NCBI RefSeq assembly: GCF_017968885.1
Contig: NZ_CP072913.1
Span: forward strand, 4,200,001-4,264,000
Source of the DNA: Pseudomonas sp. Tri1
GTDB taxonomy: Bacteria; Pseudomonadota; Gammaproteobacteria; Pseudomonadales; Pseudomonadaceae
Length of the DNA: 64,000 nucleotides
Direction: 5' to 3'
Shown here piece by piece: positions 1-9,038 of the stretch. A program made the position numbers and the translations under genes. Below the pieces are notes generated by a model, which had not been told where the DNA came from, did not search any database, and worked only from the letters and a program-made list of their open reading frames with translations. The first letter of the stretch is position 1; each line of letters opens with the position of its first letter.

Positions 1-427
1 CAAGGAAATCATCGAGTACGGCAACCTCACCGTGGTGCCAATGATGCCGTCCTTTGTGCGTGGGGTAATCAACCTGCGCGGCGCGGTGGTGCCAGTGGTG
101 GACTTGTCGGCCCGGTTCGGCCGGCAGAATTCGGCGATCACCCGGCGCTCGTGCGTGGTGATCATCGAGGCCAATACCGAGGACGGCCACGCCCAGGACA
201 TCGGCCTGTTGGTCGACACGGTGTCGGCAGTGCTGGAGATTCCCGCATCGCAGATCGAACCTCCACCGAGTTTCGGGGCGAAGATCCGCGCCGACTTCAT
301 CAGTGGCATGGCCAAGGTCGATGGTAAGTTCGTGATCGTACTGGAGGTGGGCCGGGTGCTGTCCATCGACGAAATGTCCCAACTCGCCCAGACCAGCCCT
401 GCAGCGCTGGAAGTCGATGCCCAGTGA
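1..427 (+). CDS. cheW: CheW chemotaxis coupling protein (5' end outside window)
   Basis: The frame is open from the first bases, so only the C-terminal part (about 141 residues) is present. CheW couples membrane chemoreceptors to the CheA kinase. The VREIIEY-like start of the visible part (KEIIEYGNLTVVP), the FVRGVINLRG segment and the VVPVVDL strand are typical of the CheW SH3-like fold. The stop codon overlaps the GTG start of cheR, so the two are translationally coupled. The gene order cheW-cheR-cheD-cheB matches the second chemotaxis cluster of P. aeruginosa, where a soluble receptor and cheA lie upstream; these would lie left of the window. Confidence 0.93.
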   Translation, partial: KEIIEYGNLTVVPMMPSFVRGVINLRGAVVPVVDLSARFGRQNSAITRRSCVVIIEANTEDGHAQDIGLLVDTVSAVLEIPASQIEPPPSFGAKIRADFISGMAKVDGKFVIVLEVGRVLSIDEMSQLAQTSPAALEVDAQ

Positions 428-1260
428 ACGCCGATACCTGCAAGGAACGCACATTGAATTCACTGGCCCTCAGTGATCGAGAGTTCAGCCAGTTTCAATC
501 CTGGTTGTACCAGGCCGCGGGCATCAACTTGTCCCCGGCCAAGAAAGCCCTGGTCGCCGGGCGGTTGTTCAAACGTCTAAAACACTACGAACTGGGCAGC
601 TACGGCGAGTATTTCAAACTGATCATGAACGGCCAGCGCACCGATGAACTGCAAGTGGCGCTGGACCTGCTCACCACCAACGAGACCTACTTTTTCCGCG
701 AGCCCAAGCATTTCGATTTCCTGCGCCAGCATGTGCTGCCCCACGCAGTGCCGGGCAAGACCTTTCGCCTGTGGAGTGCGGCCAGTTCGTCGGGCGAAGA
801 ACCCTACAGCCTGGCCATGACCCTGGCCGAAGGCTTGGGCACCACGCCCTGGGAAGTCATCGGCTCAGACATCAGTACCCAGGTGCTGGCCAAGGCCCGG
901 GCCGGGCATTACCCGATGGAACGCGCCAGTAACCTGCCCCATCCGCTGCTGGTGAAATACTGCCTCAAGGGTACCGGCAGCCAGCAAGGCACGTTTCTCA
1001 TCGATCGGACGTTGCGCAGCCGGGTCAATTTCATCCAGGTCAACCTCAACGACACACTGCCGGATCTGGGGGAGTTTGATGTAATTTTCCTGCGCAACGT
1101 CATGATCTACTTCGACCAACCCACCAAAAGCAAAGTGGTTGCCCGATTGATCCCCCGGCTCAAGCCCGGCGGGTACTTCATCGTGAGCCATTCGGAGAGC
1201 CTCAACGGCGTGTCCGATGCGTTGAAACTGGTGGCCCCCTCGATTTATCGCAAACCATGA
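424..1260 (+). CDS. cheR: CheR chemoreceptor glutamate methyltransferase
   Basis: Transfers methyl groups from S-adenosylmethionine to receptor glutamates, opposing CheB. It has 278 residues, normal for the family. An N-terminal helical domain precedes the methyltransferase domain, which shows NETYFFRE, the SAM-binding stretch WSAASSSGEEPYS, the acidic GSDIS loop and FLRNVMIYFD. The GTG start overlaps the cheW stop in GTGA, and the stop overlaps the cheD ATG in ATGA, so this is a tight operon. It is probably the Che2-type paralogue (cheR2) rather than the flagellar one, an inference from the cheD neighbour. Confidence 0.95.
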   Translation: MNADTCKERTLNSLALSDREFSQFQSWLYQAAGINLSPAKKALVAGRLFKRLKHYELGSYGEYFKLIMNGQRTDELQVALDLLTTNETYFFREPKHFDFLRQHVLPHAVPGKTFRLWSAASSSGEEPYSLAMTLAEGLGTTPWEVIGSDISTQVLAKARAGHYPMERASNLPHPLLVKYCLKGTGSQQGTFLIDRTLRSRVNFIQVNLNDTLPDLGEFDVIFLRNVMIYFDQPTKSKVVARLIPRLKPGGYFIVSHSESLNGVSDALKLVAPSIYRKP

Positions 1261-1754
1261 GCGTCGCGATGAGGGAAGTGGCCGAGATGTACCTGGCGCC
1301 GGGGGAGTTTCGCTTCGCCACCTGCCCAACCCGGCTGCGCACCATCCTCGGCTCTTGCGTGGCGATCACGCTGTGGCATCCCGAGCGCAGGATCGGTGGC
1401 ATGTGCCACTTCATGTTGCCCAGTCGGGTGCGCTGCTCCAAGGCGCTCAACGGTATGTACGCCGACGAAGCCATCGAACTGTTCATTCACCAGGCAAAGG
1501 CCCATCACACCGATCCCGAGGATTATCAACTCAAGCTGTTCGGCGGCGGTGAAATGTTCCCTGAACTGCAACGCCAAGTGCCGTTCGGCAACGTAGCGCG
1601 GTCGAACGTTAACGCGGCGCTGGAAATCGCCGCCCTCTACCGCCTGGACCTGATCGCCCAGGACATGGGTAGCACCGGTCATCGCAGCATCATCTTCGAC
1701 CTTTGCAGTGGCGATGTGTGGGTCAGGCACCAACCAATAAGGACCCGGCATTAA
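1257..1754 (+). CDS. cheD: CheD chemoreceptor glutamine deamidase
   Basis: Deamidates receptor glutamines to glutamates so that CheR can methylate them. The protein has 165 residues. The catalytic Cys34 lies in LGSCVAI and His51 in GMCHF; the spacing of 17 equals that in Thermotoga CheD (Cys27/His44). The conserved [10 protein letters not shown] lies near the C-terminus. The start overlaps the cheR stop by four bases. cheB follows after two bases. Confidence 0.94.
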   Translation: MSVAMREVAEMYLAPGEFRFATCPTRLRTILGSCVAITLWHPERRIGGMCHFMLPSRVRCSKALNGMYADEAIELFIHQAKAHHTDPEDYQLKLFGGGEMFPELQRQVPFGNVARSNVNAALEIAALYRLDLIAQDMGSTGHRSIIFDLCSGDVWVRHQPIRTRH

Positions 1755-1756
1755 CC

Positions 1757-2830
1757 ATGTCAAAAAAGATAAACGTACTGCTGGTGGATGACTCCGCGGT
1801 GGTTCGCCAGGTGTTGCTGGCGATCCTCAGCGACACGCCGGACATCCACGTCATGGGCGCTGCCTCCGATCCGATTTTTGCCATGGACAAACTGGCCCGC
1901 GAATGGCCCGACGTGATCGTGCTCGACGTGGAAATGCCGCGCATGGACGGCATCACCTTCCTGAAAAAAATCATGAGCGAACGCCCCACGCCGGTGGTGA
2001 TTTGTTCTTCGCTAACCCCCAAAGGCGCGGAAACCACCTTGCAGGCGATGGCCGCCGGGGCGGTGGAGATCATCACCAAGCCCACCAGTGGCTTGAAGAG
2101 CTTCCTGTTGGAGTCAGCACCGGAACTGGTGGCGGCGATCCGCGCCGCGGCCCAGGTCAACGTACGCAACCTCGGCAAGCGCCCCGCCCCGGTCGTGCTG
2201 ACGCCCGCCACCAAACTCACCGCCGACGCCATGCTCCCCGCTGCCAACGGCCATGCCATGGCGCAGACCACCGAACGCATCGTTGCCCTGGGCACCTCCA
2301 CCGGTGGCACCCAGGCCCTGGAAGCGGTGCTCACCGCCCTGCCGCGAGTGTGCCCCGGCATCGTCATCGTCCAGCACATGCCGGAAAAATTCACCGCCTC
2401 GTTCGCCGCCAGGCTTAACAGCCTGTGCCAGATCGAAGTGCGCGAAGCCCGCAACAACGACCGTATCCACCCAGGCCTGGCGCTGATCGCCCCCGGAGGC
2501 AAACACATGATGGTGACCCGCAGCGGCGCGTTCTACCACGTGCAAGTGGTGGACGGCCCGCTGGTCAACCGTCACCGTCCTTCGGTGGATGTGTTGTTCC
2601 GCTCAGTGGCCAAATTCGCCGGCCGCAACGCCACCGGCATCATCATGACCGGCATGGGTGACGACGGCGCCCGTGGCCTGAAGGAAATGCTCGACGCCGG
2701 TAGCACCACCGTGGCCCAGGACGAAGCCAGCTGCGTGGTCTTCGGCATGCCCAAGGAAGCGATCAAACTCAACGCCGCGCAGCGGGTGATGGGCTTGCAG
2801 GAGATTGCGCAGGTGATCTTGCACAAGTAA
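1757..2830 (+). CDS. cheB: CheB protein-glutamate methylesterase response regulator
   Basis: Removes methyl groups from receptors when phosphorylated by CheA. The 357-residue protein has an N-terminal receiver domain with acidic pair Asp11/Asp12 and phospho-acceptor Asp57 ([11 protein letters not shown]). The C-terminal methylesterase domain shows the catalytic serine in GTSTGG, histidine in VQHMP and aspartate in GMGDDGARG. An upstream in-frame start at 1703 would overlap cheD; ATG 1757 is chosen because the receiver domain begins right after it. This is the last gene of the chemotaxis operon and is followed by an inverted repeat. Confidence 0.95.
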   Translation: MSKKINVLLVDDSAVVRQVLLAILSDTPDIHVMGAASDPIFAMDKLAREWPDVIVLDVEMPRMDGITFLKKIMSERPTPVVICSSLTPKGAETTLQAMAAGAVEIITKPTSGLKSFLLESAPELVAAIRAAAQVNVRNLGKRPAPVVLTPATKLTADAMLPAANGHAMAQTTERIVALGTSTGGTQALEAVLTALPRVCPGIVIVQHMPEKFTASFAARLNSLCQIEVREARNNDRIHPGLALIAPGGKHMMVTRSGAFYHVQVVDGPLVNRHRPSVDVLFRSVAKFAGRNATGIIMTGMGDDGARGLKEMLDAGSTTVAQDEASCVVFGMPKEAIKLNAAQRVMGLQEIAQVILHK

Positions 2831-2874
2831 CAAGCCCCCATCACATTCACCTGCCCCACACCAACCCCGTCGAT

Positions 2875-2986
2875 GATCGTTCCCATGCTCTGCGTGGGAA
2901 TGCAGCCCCAGGATGCTCTGCGTCCCTTCAAGAGTCGAACGCGGAGCGTCCGTAGAGGCGTTCCCACGCAGAGCATGGGAACGATC
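2875..2986. repeat. Long inverted repeat, Pseudomonas intergenic element, copy 1
   Basis: Two arms of about 26 bases beginning GATCGTTCCCATGCTCTGCG are near-perfect inverted copies at 2875-2902 and 2959-2986, with inner complementary segments (CTCTGCGTC near 2916 and CGGAGCGTC near 2942). The transcript would fold into one long hairpin. A related copy lies at 9601-9715. It directly follows cheB and may serve as its transcription end. Confidence 0.85.
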
Positions 2987-3052
2987 AATTGACCGGTCGA
3001 TCACTTGGAGTGCTTTTTGGGGCTGCTGAGTAGCCCAGCCCCTCGCCACAGC

Positions 3053-3136
3053 CTATACGGGCGAAATCGTCGCCAGCACGCCGATCAAAAGGGTCAGAGC
3101 CAAAAACCCACCTAGAAAAATCGCCATCTTCGCCAT
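3053..3136 (-). CDS. 27-residue membrane microprotein
   Basis: A short frame encodes 27 residues: a charged start MAKM, then an unbroken hydrophobic stretch (IFLGGFLALTLLIGVLA) and a short tail TISPV, so one membrane segment. AGGAGT lies seven bases before the ATG on the minus strand, a strong ribosome binding site that random frames rarely have. No family is recognised. It stands alone between the inverted repeat and the cytochrome c gene. Expression is unproven. Confidence 0.6.
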   Translation of the reverse strand: MAKMAIFLGGFLALTLLIGVLATISPV

Positions 3137-3384
3137 GAGCACTCCTGAAGCAAAAAATTGCAGTACACGGGCGGCCTGATAGGCCAGCCGCGTGGCTATT
3201 CTGGGGTGGGAGCTGGGTGCATTACAGAGGCAGCTGTAACAGCAAAATACGGATCAGACGAAAAGCGTAGCCCTCGCCGCGCGTTTTTCTGTGAGCCAAC
3301 CTGGTCTGCACGACTCCGGTTTCATCGACGCTCAATAACCCCGTTGGTTATATTCACAAGAAAACGAAGTGGCCACCTCGAACA
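3137..3384. other. Intergenic stretch without recognisable gene
   Basis: The open frame at 3158-3421 on the plus strand has no ribosome site and reads as low-complexity noise. No repeat or terminator was seen. It may hold the promoter of the 27-residue ORF. Confidence 0.5.
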
Positions 3385-3762
3385 TCATCGACTTTTTGAA
3401 ATCACACCACTCATGTACTGATTTAAATCGCGCAGGCTCTCAACCCGCCAAGCGTACGGCGGTAGCTTTACACCATTCTCTCGCAAAGTTCTTGGAATCA
3501 AGTCTCCATTTGGGCGAAGTATTATCGATGACACAATTACACCCGGATAATCATTTAGCCGTTTCTTGAAAGCGGGCGTTGTAAGGTCGGGTGTAGGGGG
3601 ATTGCTCTTATTAGCCAGCGGCCCTGTTCCTTTGAGGTCTGCTCCATGACACATGGCACATCTTTGCAAATAGAGGTTTTTCCCATTGGCACTATCCGCG
3701 AGGGATAACGATGTTTGAATGAGCGATAACATTCCTAGCGAAGCGATGAATACTATTTTCAT
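3385..3762 (-). CDS. Small periplasmic class I cytochrome c
   Basis: A 125-residue protein with a signal peptide (cleavage likely after SLSLA) and one haem-binding CAMCH motif at residues 35-39, followed by GADLKGTG. The remaining sequence fits a monohaem cytochrome c domain; the Met in LNQYM near residue 117 could be the distal ligand. Such proteins pass electrons from periplasmic dehydrogenases to oxidases. No dehydrogenase is next to it. It is divergent from the ABC transporter operon at 4147, with 384 bases between. No clear Shine-Dalgarno sequence was seen. Confidence 0.85.
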   Translation of the reverse strand: MKIVFIASLGMLSLIQTSLSLADSANGKNLYLQRCAMCHGADLKGTGPLANKSNPPTPDLTTPAFKKRLNDYPGVIVSSIILRPNGDLIPRTLRENGVKLPPYAWRVESLRDLNQYMSGVISKSR

Positions 3763-4146
3763 TTACGTTTTCGTGTGGCCTGGGTGGAAGAATCAGATCT
3801 GAGTCGCGGGCAAACGCCCGATGGCTTTTTGTGACCGGCCAGCAGGCGCCTGAGCAAAGCCTGCGACCGTGGTTAGAAATCGGCCATTCTCCCTTCCGGA
3901 TGACCATGCTTGCAAGGATCACCCAAAGTGGCCAATGAACAATTTCGGCTGGAAACGAGGGAAACTGCCCTCCGATATACCAAAGTATATTTTCATGTCC
4001 CAAGGCATTCTGGCCATATTCGAAGACACCCCCTAATCTTGCCGGACATTTAACGCGCCAGGTCGAGCACACTTTAATTTCACGACTTCCAATGGCCGCT
4101 GGCGAGGTCACACCCTGGCTTTTAATCGTGTTAACAGAGGTGATCA
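3763..4146. other. Divergent intergenic region, cytochrome c / ABC operon
   Basis: 384 bases lie between two divergent genes. The overlapping minus-strand frame reaching 4174 has mixed, unconvincing composition. The region presumably holds both promoters, but no motif was assigned. Confidence 0.4.
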
Positions 4147-5895
4147 ATGCGCCCTTCATTCCCTGCGCCGGCACTTACTTCCTTTAAAAACAGGGAACAA
4201 GCCGCTACCACTTCCTGGTTGGCGGATATTGCGCTGTTCAGCATTCTGCTGCTCTTGGCTGCGTTCATAGGGTATGGCCTCGATCAAATGAGCCAGCCCC
4301 TCGGCGCCCTTGATTCCTCGCCGCTATCCCTTGATCTGGTCCACTTGCCGGAATATACCCTGCGCACCACGTTGCGCATGTTCATCGCCTTGTTTGCTTC
4401 ATTTATCTTTTCTGTAGTCGTTGCCACATTGGCCGCCAAAAGCCGCAAAGCGGCAATCGTTATCCTGCCCGCCCTGGACATTCTCCAATCCGTGCCGGTA
4501 CTTGGCTTTCTCACCTTTACCGTCGTGTTTTTCATGGGGCTTTTTCCCGGCAAGGAAACCGGCGTGGAATGCGCGGCGATCTTCGCCATTTTCACCAGCC
4601 AGGTCTGGAACATGACCTTCAGCTTCTATCAATCACTGAGAACCGTGCCTCACGACCTTTATGAAGTCAGCCGACAGTTCTCGTTTTCGCCATGGCAACG
4701 GTTCATCAAGCTCGAGCTGCCCTTCGCGACGCCGGGACTGGTGTGGAACATGATGATGTCGATGTCGGGCGGCTGGTTTTTTGTGGTTGCCTCCGAGGCG
4801 ATCACCGTGGGCGATACAACTGTCAGTTTGCCGGGCATCGGCTCATGGCTGGCCTTGGCAATCGCGCAGCAAAATATTGCCGCGATTGCTTGGGCAGTGT
4901 TGGCCATGGTCGGGGTGATCATTGCGTATGACCTGCTGTTTTTCCGGCCGATCGTTGCCTGGGCGGACAAGTTTCGCTTCGAACAGACCGCCTCCCAGAA
5001 GCGCCCACGGTCCAGGGTTTACGATCTGCTGCGCTCGACACGTCTTGTGCCCTGGGTGCTGCAAGCACTGACTGGCATCAAGGCCGCGTTATTCCTGGAC
5101 AAGCTTCCCCGGCTGCCTCGGCTCGGCTTCAAGCCCAGTGCCCGCTTCAGCCGTGCATCCGAGGTGGTCTGGATCGTCCTGGTCGTCGCGGCCTGCATGA
5201 TCGGCATCCTGCAATTGTCGCACTTCATTGGCAGCACCCTGGGTTTGGAGGACGTGATCAGCACCTTTGGCCTGGGCCTGGCCACCCTGCTGCGAGTCGC
5301 CGTGCTAATCGTCCTGGCCAGCGTGCTTTGGGTGCCCATCGGCGTCTGGATCGGCTTGAACCCGCGCTGGGCCGAGCGCTTGCAACCCGTCGCGCAGTTG
5401 CTGGCGGCGTTCCCGGCCAACGTCCTGTTTCCGTTTGCGGTGATCGCCATCGTCGCCCTGAAGCTCAACCCGGATATCTGGCTGTCGCCGCTGATGGTGT
5501 TGGGCACCCAGTGGTACATCCTGTTCAACGTGATTGCAGGGGCCAGCGCGTTGCCCACCGATTTGCGCGAGGCGGCGCGCAGCTTCCACGTGCGCGGTTG
5601 GCAGTGGTGGCGCCAAGTCGCGCTGCCCGGCATTTTCCCCTACTACGTCACCGGCGCCCTCACCGCAGCGGGTGGCTCGTGGAACGCCAGCATCGTCGCC
5701 GAGGCGGTTTCCTGGGGCAACGAGCATCTCTACGCCTGCGGATTGGGGGCCTATATCGCCCAGGCCACCGCGGCGGGGGATCTGCAACGGGTGGCGCTGG
5801 GGGTTTCGGTCATGTCGATTTTCGTGGTGGGTTTCAACCGGTTGCTGTGGCGTCCGCTGTACGGTTTTGCCGAGCGTCGGCTTCGAATTGATTGA
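4147..5895 (+). CDS. ABC transporter fused double permease (NitT/TauT type)
   Basis: A 582-residue inner membrane protein carrying two binding-protein-dependent permease domains in one chain, about residues 60-270 and 360-575. Each has an EAA-like loop that contacts the ATPase (VSRQFSFSPWQRF and EAARSFHVRGWQWW). This duplicated layout is known for anion/NitT/TauT-type importers. The ATPase gene follows after ten bases. No substrate-binding protein gene lies nearby, so the ligand cannot be named. The first and second halves clearly resemble each other around the EAA loops. Confidence 0.88.
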   Translation: MRPSFPAPALTSFKNREQAATTSWLADIALFSILLLLAAFIGYGLDQMSQPLGALDSSPLSLDLVHLPEYTLRTTLRMFIALFASFIFSVVVATLAAKSRKAAIVILPALDILQSVPVLGFLTFTVVFFMGLFPGKETGVECAAIFAIFTSQVWNMTFSFYQSLRTVPHDLYEVSRQFSFSPWQRFIKLELPFATPGLVWNMMMSMSGGWFFVVASEAITVGDTTVSLPGIGSWLALAIAQQNIAAIAWAVLAMVGVIIAYDLLFFRPIVAWADKFRFEQTASQKRPRSRVYDLLRSTRLVPWVLQALTGIKAALFLDKLPRLPRLGFKPSARFSRASEVVWIVLVVAACMIGILQLSHFIGSTLGLEDVISTFGLGLATLLRVAVLIVLASVLWVPIGVWIGLNPRWAERLQPVAQLLAAFPANVLFPFAVIAIVALKLNPDIWLSPLMVLGTQWYILFNVIAGASALPTDLREAARSFHVRGWQWWRQVALPGIFPYYVTGALTAAGGSWNASIVAEAVSWGNEHLYACGLGAYIAQATAAGDLQRVALGVSVMSIFVVGFNRLLWRPLYGFAERRLRID

Positions 5896-5905
5896 GGGTC
5901 AAGCA

Positions 5906-7210
5906 ATGGAAGTGATAGACAAGCGTTGCCTCGTCGACGTGCAGCAACTGGGACATGTCTATGGCACGGCGGGCGGTGCCGAGCGAGTGGTATTGGACAA
6001 CGTCTGCATGCACCTGGACGACGGGGAAATCGTCGGCCTGCTGGGGCGTTCGGGGTCTGGAAAGTCGACCCTGCTGCGCTCCATCGCCGGCCTGATTTCA
6101 CCCACCACCGGCATGGTTGATTTTCCGGCCAATGCGCAAGGGGTTTCGAGTTCGGTACGCATGGTATTCCAGAGCTTCGCCCTGTTCCCCTGGCTGACCG
6201 TGCTGCAGAACGTCGAGATCGGCCTCGAGGCCCTGGACGTGGCGGCCCCGGAGCGCCGACGTCGGGCCTTGGCCGCCATCGACATGATCGGCCTCGATGG
6301 TTTCGAAAGCGCTTTCCCGAAAGAACTGTCCGGCGGCATGCGCCAACGCGTCGGCCTGGCCCGGGCCCTGGTGGTCGCCCCGGATGTGCTGTTGATGGAC
6401 GAGCCGTTTTCCGCGCTCGACGTATTGACCGCCGAAACCCTGCGCACTGACCTGCTGGAGTTGTGGGGCGAGGGGCGGATGCCGATCCGCTCCATCTTGA
6501 TGGTTACGCACAACATCGAAGAAGCCGTGCTGATGTGCGATCGAATCCTGATTTTTTCCTCCAACCCGGGGCGGGTCATGCAGGAAATCAGCGTGGACCT
6601 GCGTCAGCCGCGCAATCGCACGGACCCGGCCTTCCAAGCCTTGGTCGAGCACATCTATGTGCAAATGGCCGGGGGAGCGAATGCCGGCTCGCCACGCCAG
6701 GGCATGTTTGCAGGCGCGGGCATGGGCATGGTCTTGCCGACGATTTCCACCAACGCCCTGGCTGGGCTGATCGAAGCGGTGCAGGATCAGCCGTTTGCCG
6801 GCCAGGCGGATTTGCGCGAGCTCGCCGCGGTATTGCGCTACACCGCCAGTGACCTGTTTCCGGTCGCCGAGGTGCTGCAACTCATGCGCTTGGCCAGCAT
6901 GCAGGACGGCCACATAACGCTGCTGCCGGCCGGGCAACGCTACGCCGACTCCACGGTGGATGAGCGCAAGCAACTGTTCGCCCAGCACTTGCTCAAATAC
7001 GTGCCCCTGGTGGGGCATATCCGCAGGGTGCTGGACGATCGCCCTACCCGCACGGCACCGGCCAGGCGTTTTCGCGATCAACTGGAGGACTTCATGTCCG
7101 AGCACGACGCCGCCAATACCCTGGATTGCGTCACGCAATGGGGACGCTACGCCGAGCTGTTTGCCTATGACGAAGTGGCCGATCTGTTCAGCCTGGACAA
7201 TCCATCCTGA
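5906..7210 (+). CDS. ABC transporter ATP-binding protein with AAA-associated C-terminal domain
   Basis: A 434-residue ATPase partner of the fused permease. The Walker A motif GRSGSGKST is at residues 47-55, the signature is LSGGMRQRV, Walker B with VLLMDEPFSALD follows, and the switch is THNIEEA. The last roughly 150 residues lie beyond the nucleotide-binding domain and fit the C-terminal AAA-associated domain seen in this transporter class. ATG 5906 is chosen, ten bases after the permease stop, because the ABC fold starts there; a longer frame from 5534 overlaps the permease gene. Confidence 0.9.
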   Translation: MEVIDKRCLVDVQQLGHVYGTAGGAERVVLDNVCMHLDDGEIVGLLGRSGSGKSTLLRSIAGLISPTTGMVDFPANAQGVSSSVRMVFQSFALFPWLTVLQNVEIGLEALDVAAPERRRRALAAIDMIGLDGFESAFPKELSGGMRQRVGLARALVVAPDVLLMDEPFSALDVLTAETLRTDLLELWGEGRMPIRSILMVTHNIEEAVLMCDRILIFSSNPGRVMQEISVDLRQPRNRTDPAFQALVEHIYVQMAGGANAGSPRQGMFAGAGMGMVLPTISTNALAGLIEAVQDQPFAGQADLRELAAVLRYTASDLFPVAEVLQLMRLASMQDGHITLLPAGQRYADSTVDERKQLFAQHLLKYVPLVGHIRRVLDDRPTRTAPARRFRDQLEDFMSEHDAANTLDCVTQWGRYAELFAYDEVADLFSLDNPS

Positions 7211-7254
7211 GTTGGCGGTATAAACTGCGTGGATCAGGCCCGAGCGTTGGAGCG

Positions 7255-8331
7255 ATGCGAGATGAACACCCCATGAGAAGCACCCAGATGACGCTTCGCC
7301 TGCTGCTGTTACTGGGGTTGGCGCTGGGCATTGCCGCAATCGATACCGTCACCGATCTGGAAATTGCGGTCGGGGTCTTCCAGATCGCAGTGGTGCTGAT
7401 CGCCGTGCGGATCCTGCCAGCGCGCGCAGTGGCCGGCGTAGCGGTCATCTGCATGATATTGACGATCCTGAGTTATCGGTTCACGCGCTTTGGCGACACC
7501 GAGGCCGGGCTGATCAATGTGTTGATCAGCCTTGCGGCTATAGCCGGCACGACGTATCTGGCGCTACGCCTGTCCGCCGCGATCCGTACGGTGCATCAGA
7601 CCCGCGCCCACTTGGCGCACATTGCCCGCATCAACATGTTGGGCGAGCTCGCTGCCTCGATTGCCCACGAAGTCAACCAGCCATTGGCGGCGGTGGCCAC
7701 CAGCGGCGGCGCCTGCCTGCGCTGGATGGCCACCGAACCGCCCAACCTGGTCAAAGCCCAGCAGGCCGTGGAACGAATCATCGCCGACACCCATCGGGCC
7801 AGTGAAATCATTGCCCGCTTGCGCAGCATGGCCCGGCATCAAGCGCCGACCAAGCAATGGCTGAACGTGGCCGACACGGTCAACGCCGCGCTGCGACTGT
7901 TGGCCGGAGAGCTGAATGAGCAGAACATCACTCTGCGCGTGCATGTTCAGGAGGGCCTGCCACCGATGCTCGCGGACGAGGTGCAAATCCAACAGGTCAT
8001 CCTCAACCTGGCGATGAATGCGCTCGAGGCGATGCGCCAGGTAGACGTCGAGCGCCGGATCCTGCAATTTGATGTGGCGCTGGAGTCACGCCAGCAACTG
8101 TTGTTTTCGGTTTCCGACCAGGGCAGCGGTCTATCGCCAAGCGACCGAGAGCGAGTGTTCGAGGCCTTCTACAGCACCAAGCAGGATGGCATGGGGATGG
8201 GGTTGGCGATCAGCCGCTCAATCATCGAAGCCCATGACGGTCGTCTCTGGGCCTCAAGCGATCCGCAGACGGGCGCGACCTTCCACTTCACCCTGCCAGC
8301 CGTTACAAGGGAATCCGATGAGCCAAACTGA
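7255..8331 (+). CDS. Membrane sensor histidine kinase
   Basis: A 358-residue two-component kinase. The first 110 residues carry four or so membrane segments. The H-box is ASIAHEVNQPL with His138, followed by N (NLAMNALEAM), G1 (DQGSGL) and G2 (GMGMGLAIS) boxes of the ATPase domain. No PAS domain is seen, so sensing is probably by the membrane part. It lies 44 bases after the ABC ATPase and overlaps the response regulator by 14 bases, which suggests it controls the transporter or responds to its flux. An in-frame ATG at 7273 is an alternative start. Confidence 0.9.
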   Translation: MRDEHPMRSTQMTLRLLLLLGLALGIAAIDTVTDLEIAVGVFQIAVVLIAVRILPARAVAGVAVICMILTILSYRFTRFGDTEAGLINVLISLAAIAGTTYLALRLSAAIRTVHQTRAHLAHIARINMLGELAASIAHEVNQPLAAVATSGGACLRWMATEPPNLVKAQQAVERIIADTHRASEIIARLRSMARHQAPTKQWLNVADTVNAALRLLAGELNEQNITLRVHVQEGLPPMLADEVQIQQVILNLAMNALEAMRQVDVERRILQFDVALESRQQLLFSVSDQGSGLSPSDRERVFEAFYSTKQDGMGMGLAISRSIIEAHDGRLWASSDPQTGATFHFTLPAVTRESDEPN

Positions 8332-8959
8332 CGTTCATGACCTTGCCGAATCGATGATCTACATCGTCGACGATGACAGCTCAGTGCGCGAATCGCTGCA
8401 AGACCTGCTGGCCTCGGTGGGCCTGACGAGCCTGGCCTTCGGCTCGGCCCGTGAGTTCATGGACGCCGACCTGCCGGATGTTCCTGCGTGCCTGATCCTC
8501 GACGTACGCATGCCCGGTTTGAGCGGGCTGGATTTCCAGCAGGAAATGGCCCGGCTGAATATTCGCGTCCCGGTTGTGTTCATCACCGCCCATGGCGACA
8601 TTCCCATGTCAGTCAAAGCCATGAAGGCCGGCGCCCTGGAGTTCCTGACCAAACCGTTCCGCGAGCAGGACCTGCTCGATGCAATCAGCCTGGGCCTGGA
8701 CCGCGACAAGGAACGGCGCAAGGCTTCGGCGCTGGTGGACGACTTGAAACGCCGTTATACCGGGCTGACTGACGGGGAACGGGATGTGATGGAGCTGGTG
8801 GTCTCGGGGCTGCTGAACAAGCAAGTGGCCGCCCAGTTGGGTTTGAGCGAGGTGACCGTGAAAGTGCGGCGCGGCGCCTTGATGCGCAAGATGGAGGCAG
8901 ACTCGTTGGCGGCGCTGGTCAAGATGTCGGAAAAACTCAAGGACGTCAGCGGCGCATAG
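8318..8959 (+). CDS. FixJ/LuxR-type response regulator
   Basis: A 213-residue regulator. The receiver domain has the acidic triplet Asp18-20 and phospho-acceptor Asp62 (LILDVRMPG), then FITAHGD and LTKPF. The C-terminal LuxR helix-turn-helix lies at about 148-205 (LTDGERDVMELVVSG, NKQVAAQLGLSEVTVK). It overlaps the kinase gene by 14 bases and is its obvious partner. Targets are unknown; the upstream transporter is the natural candidate. Confidence 0.92.
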   Translation: MSQTDVHDLAESMIYIVDDDSSVRESLQDLLASVGLTSLAFGSAREFMDADLPDVPACLILDVRMPGLSGLDFQQEMARLNIRVPVVFITAHGDIPMSVKAMKAGALEFLTKPFREQDLLDAISLGLDRDKERRKASALVDDLKRRYTGLTDGERDVMELVVSGLLNKQVAAQLGLSEVTVKVRRGALMRKMEADSLAALVKMSEKLKDVSGA

Positions 8960-9038
8960 CAACGGGTCGCTGATCACAGCTATCATGCCGTTCGCCCTGC
9001 TGATGGGCGATGTTGCAGCCCACCTCAAGGACTCAGGT

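Noticed and set aside
3014..3042. GGGGCTG...CAGCCCC hairpin as terminator of the 27-residue ORF
   Set aside because: The stem is good, but the T run lies on the plus strand to its left, so the minus-strand RNA would have A after the stem, not U.
3692..4174. Minus-strand frame of 160 codons before the ABC operon
   Set aside because: Overlaps the cytochrome c start and the permease start, no start signal, and the translation looks non-coding.
6098..7339. Long minus-strand frame of 413 codons opposite the ABC ATPase gene
   Set aside because: It is opposite a clear ATPase gene, is rich in His, Gln and Arg as expected of antisense frames in high-GC DNA, and has no family features.
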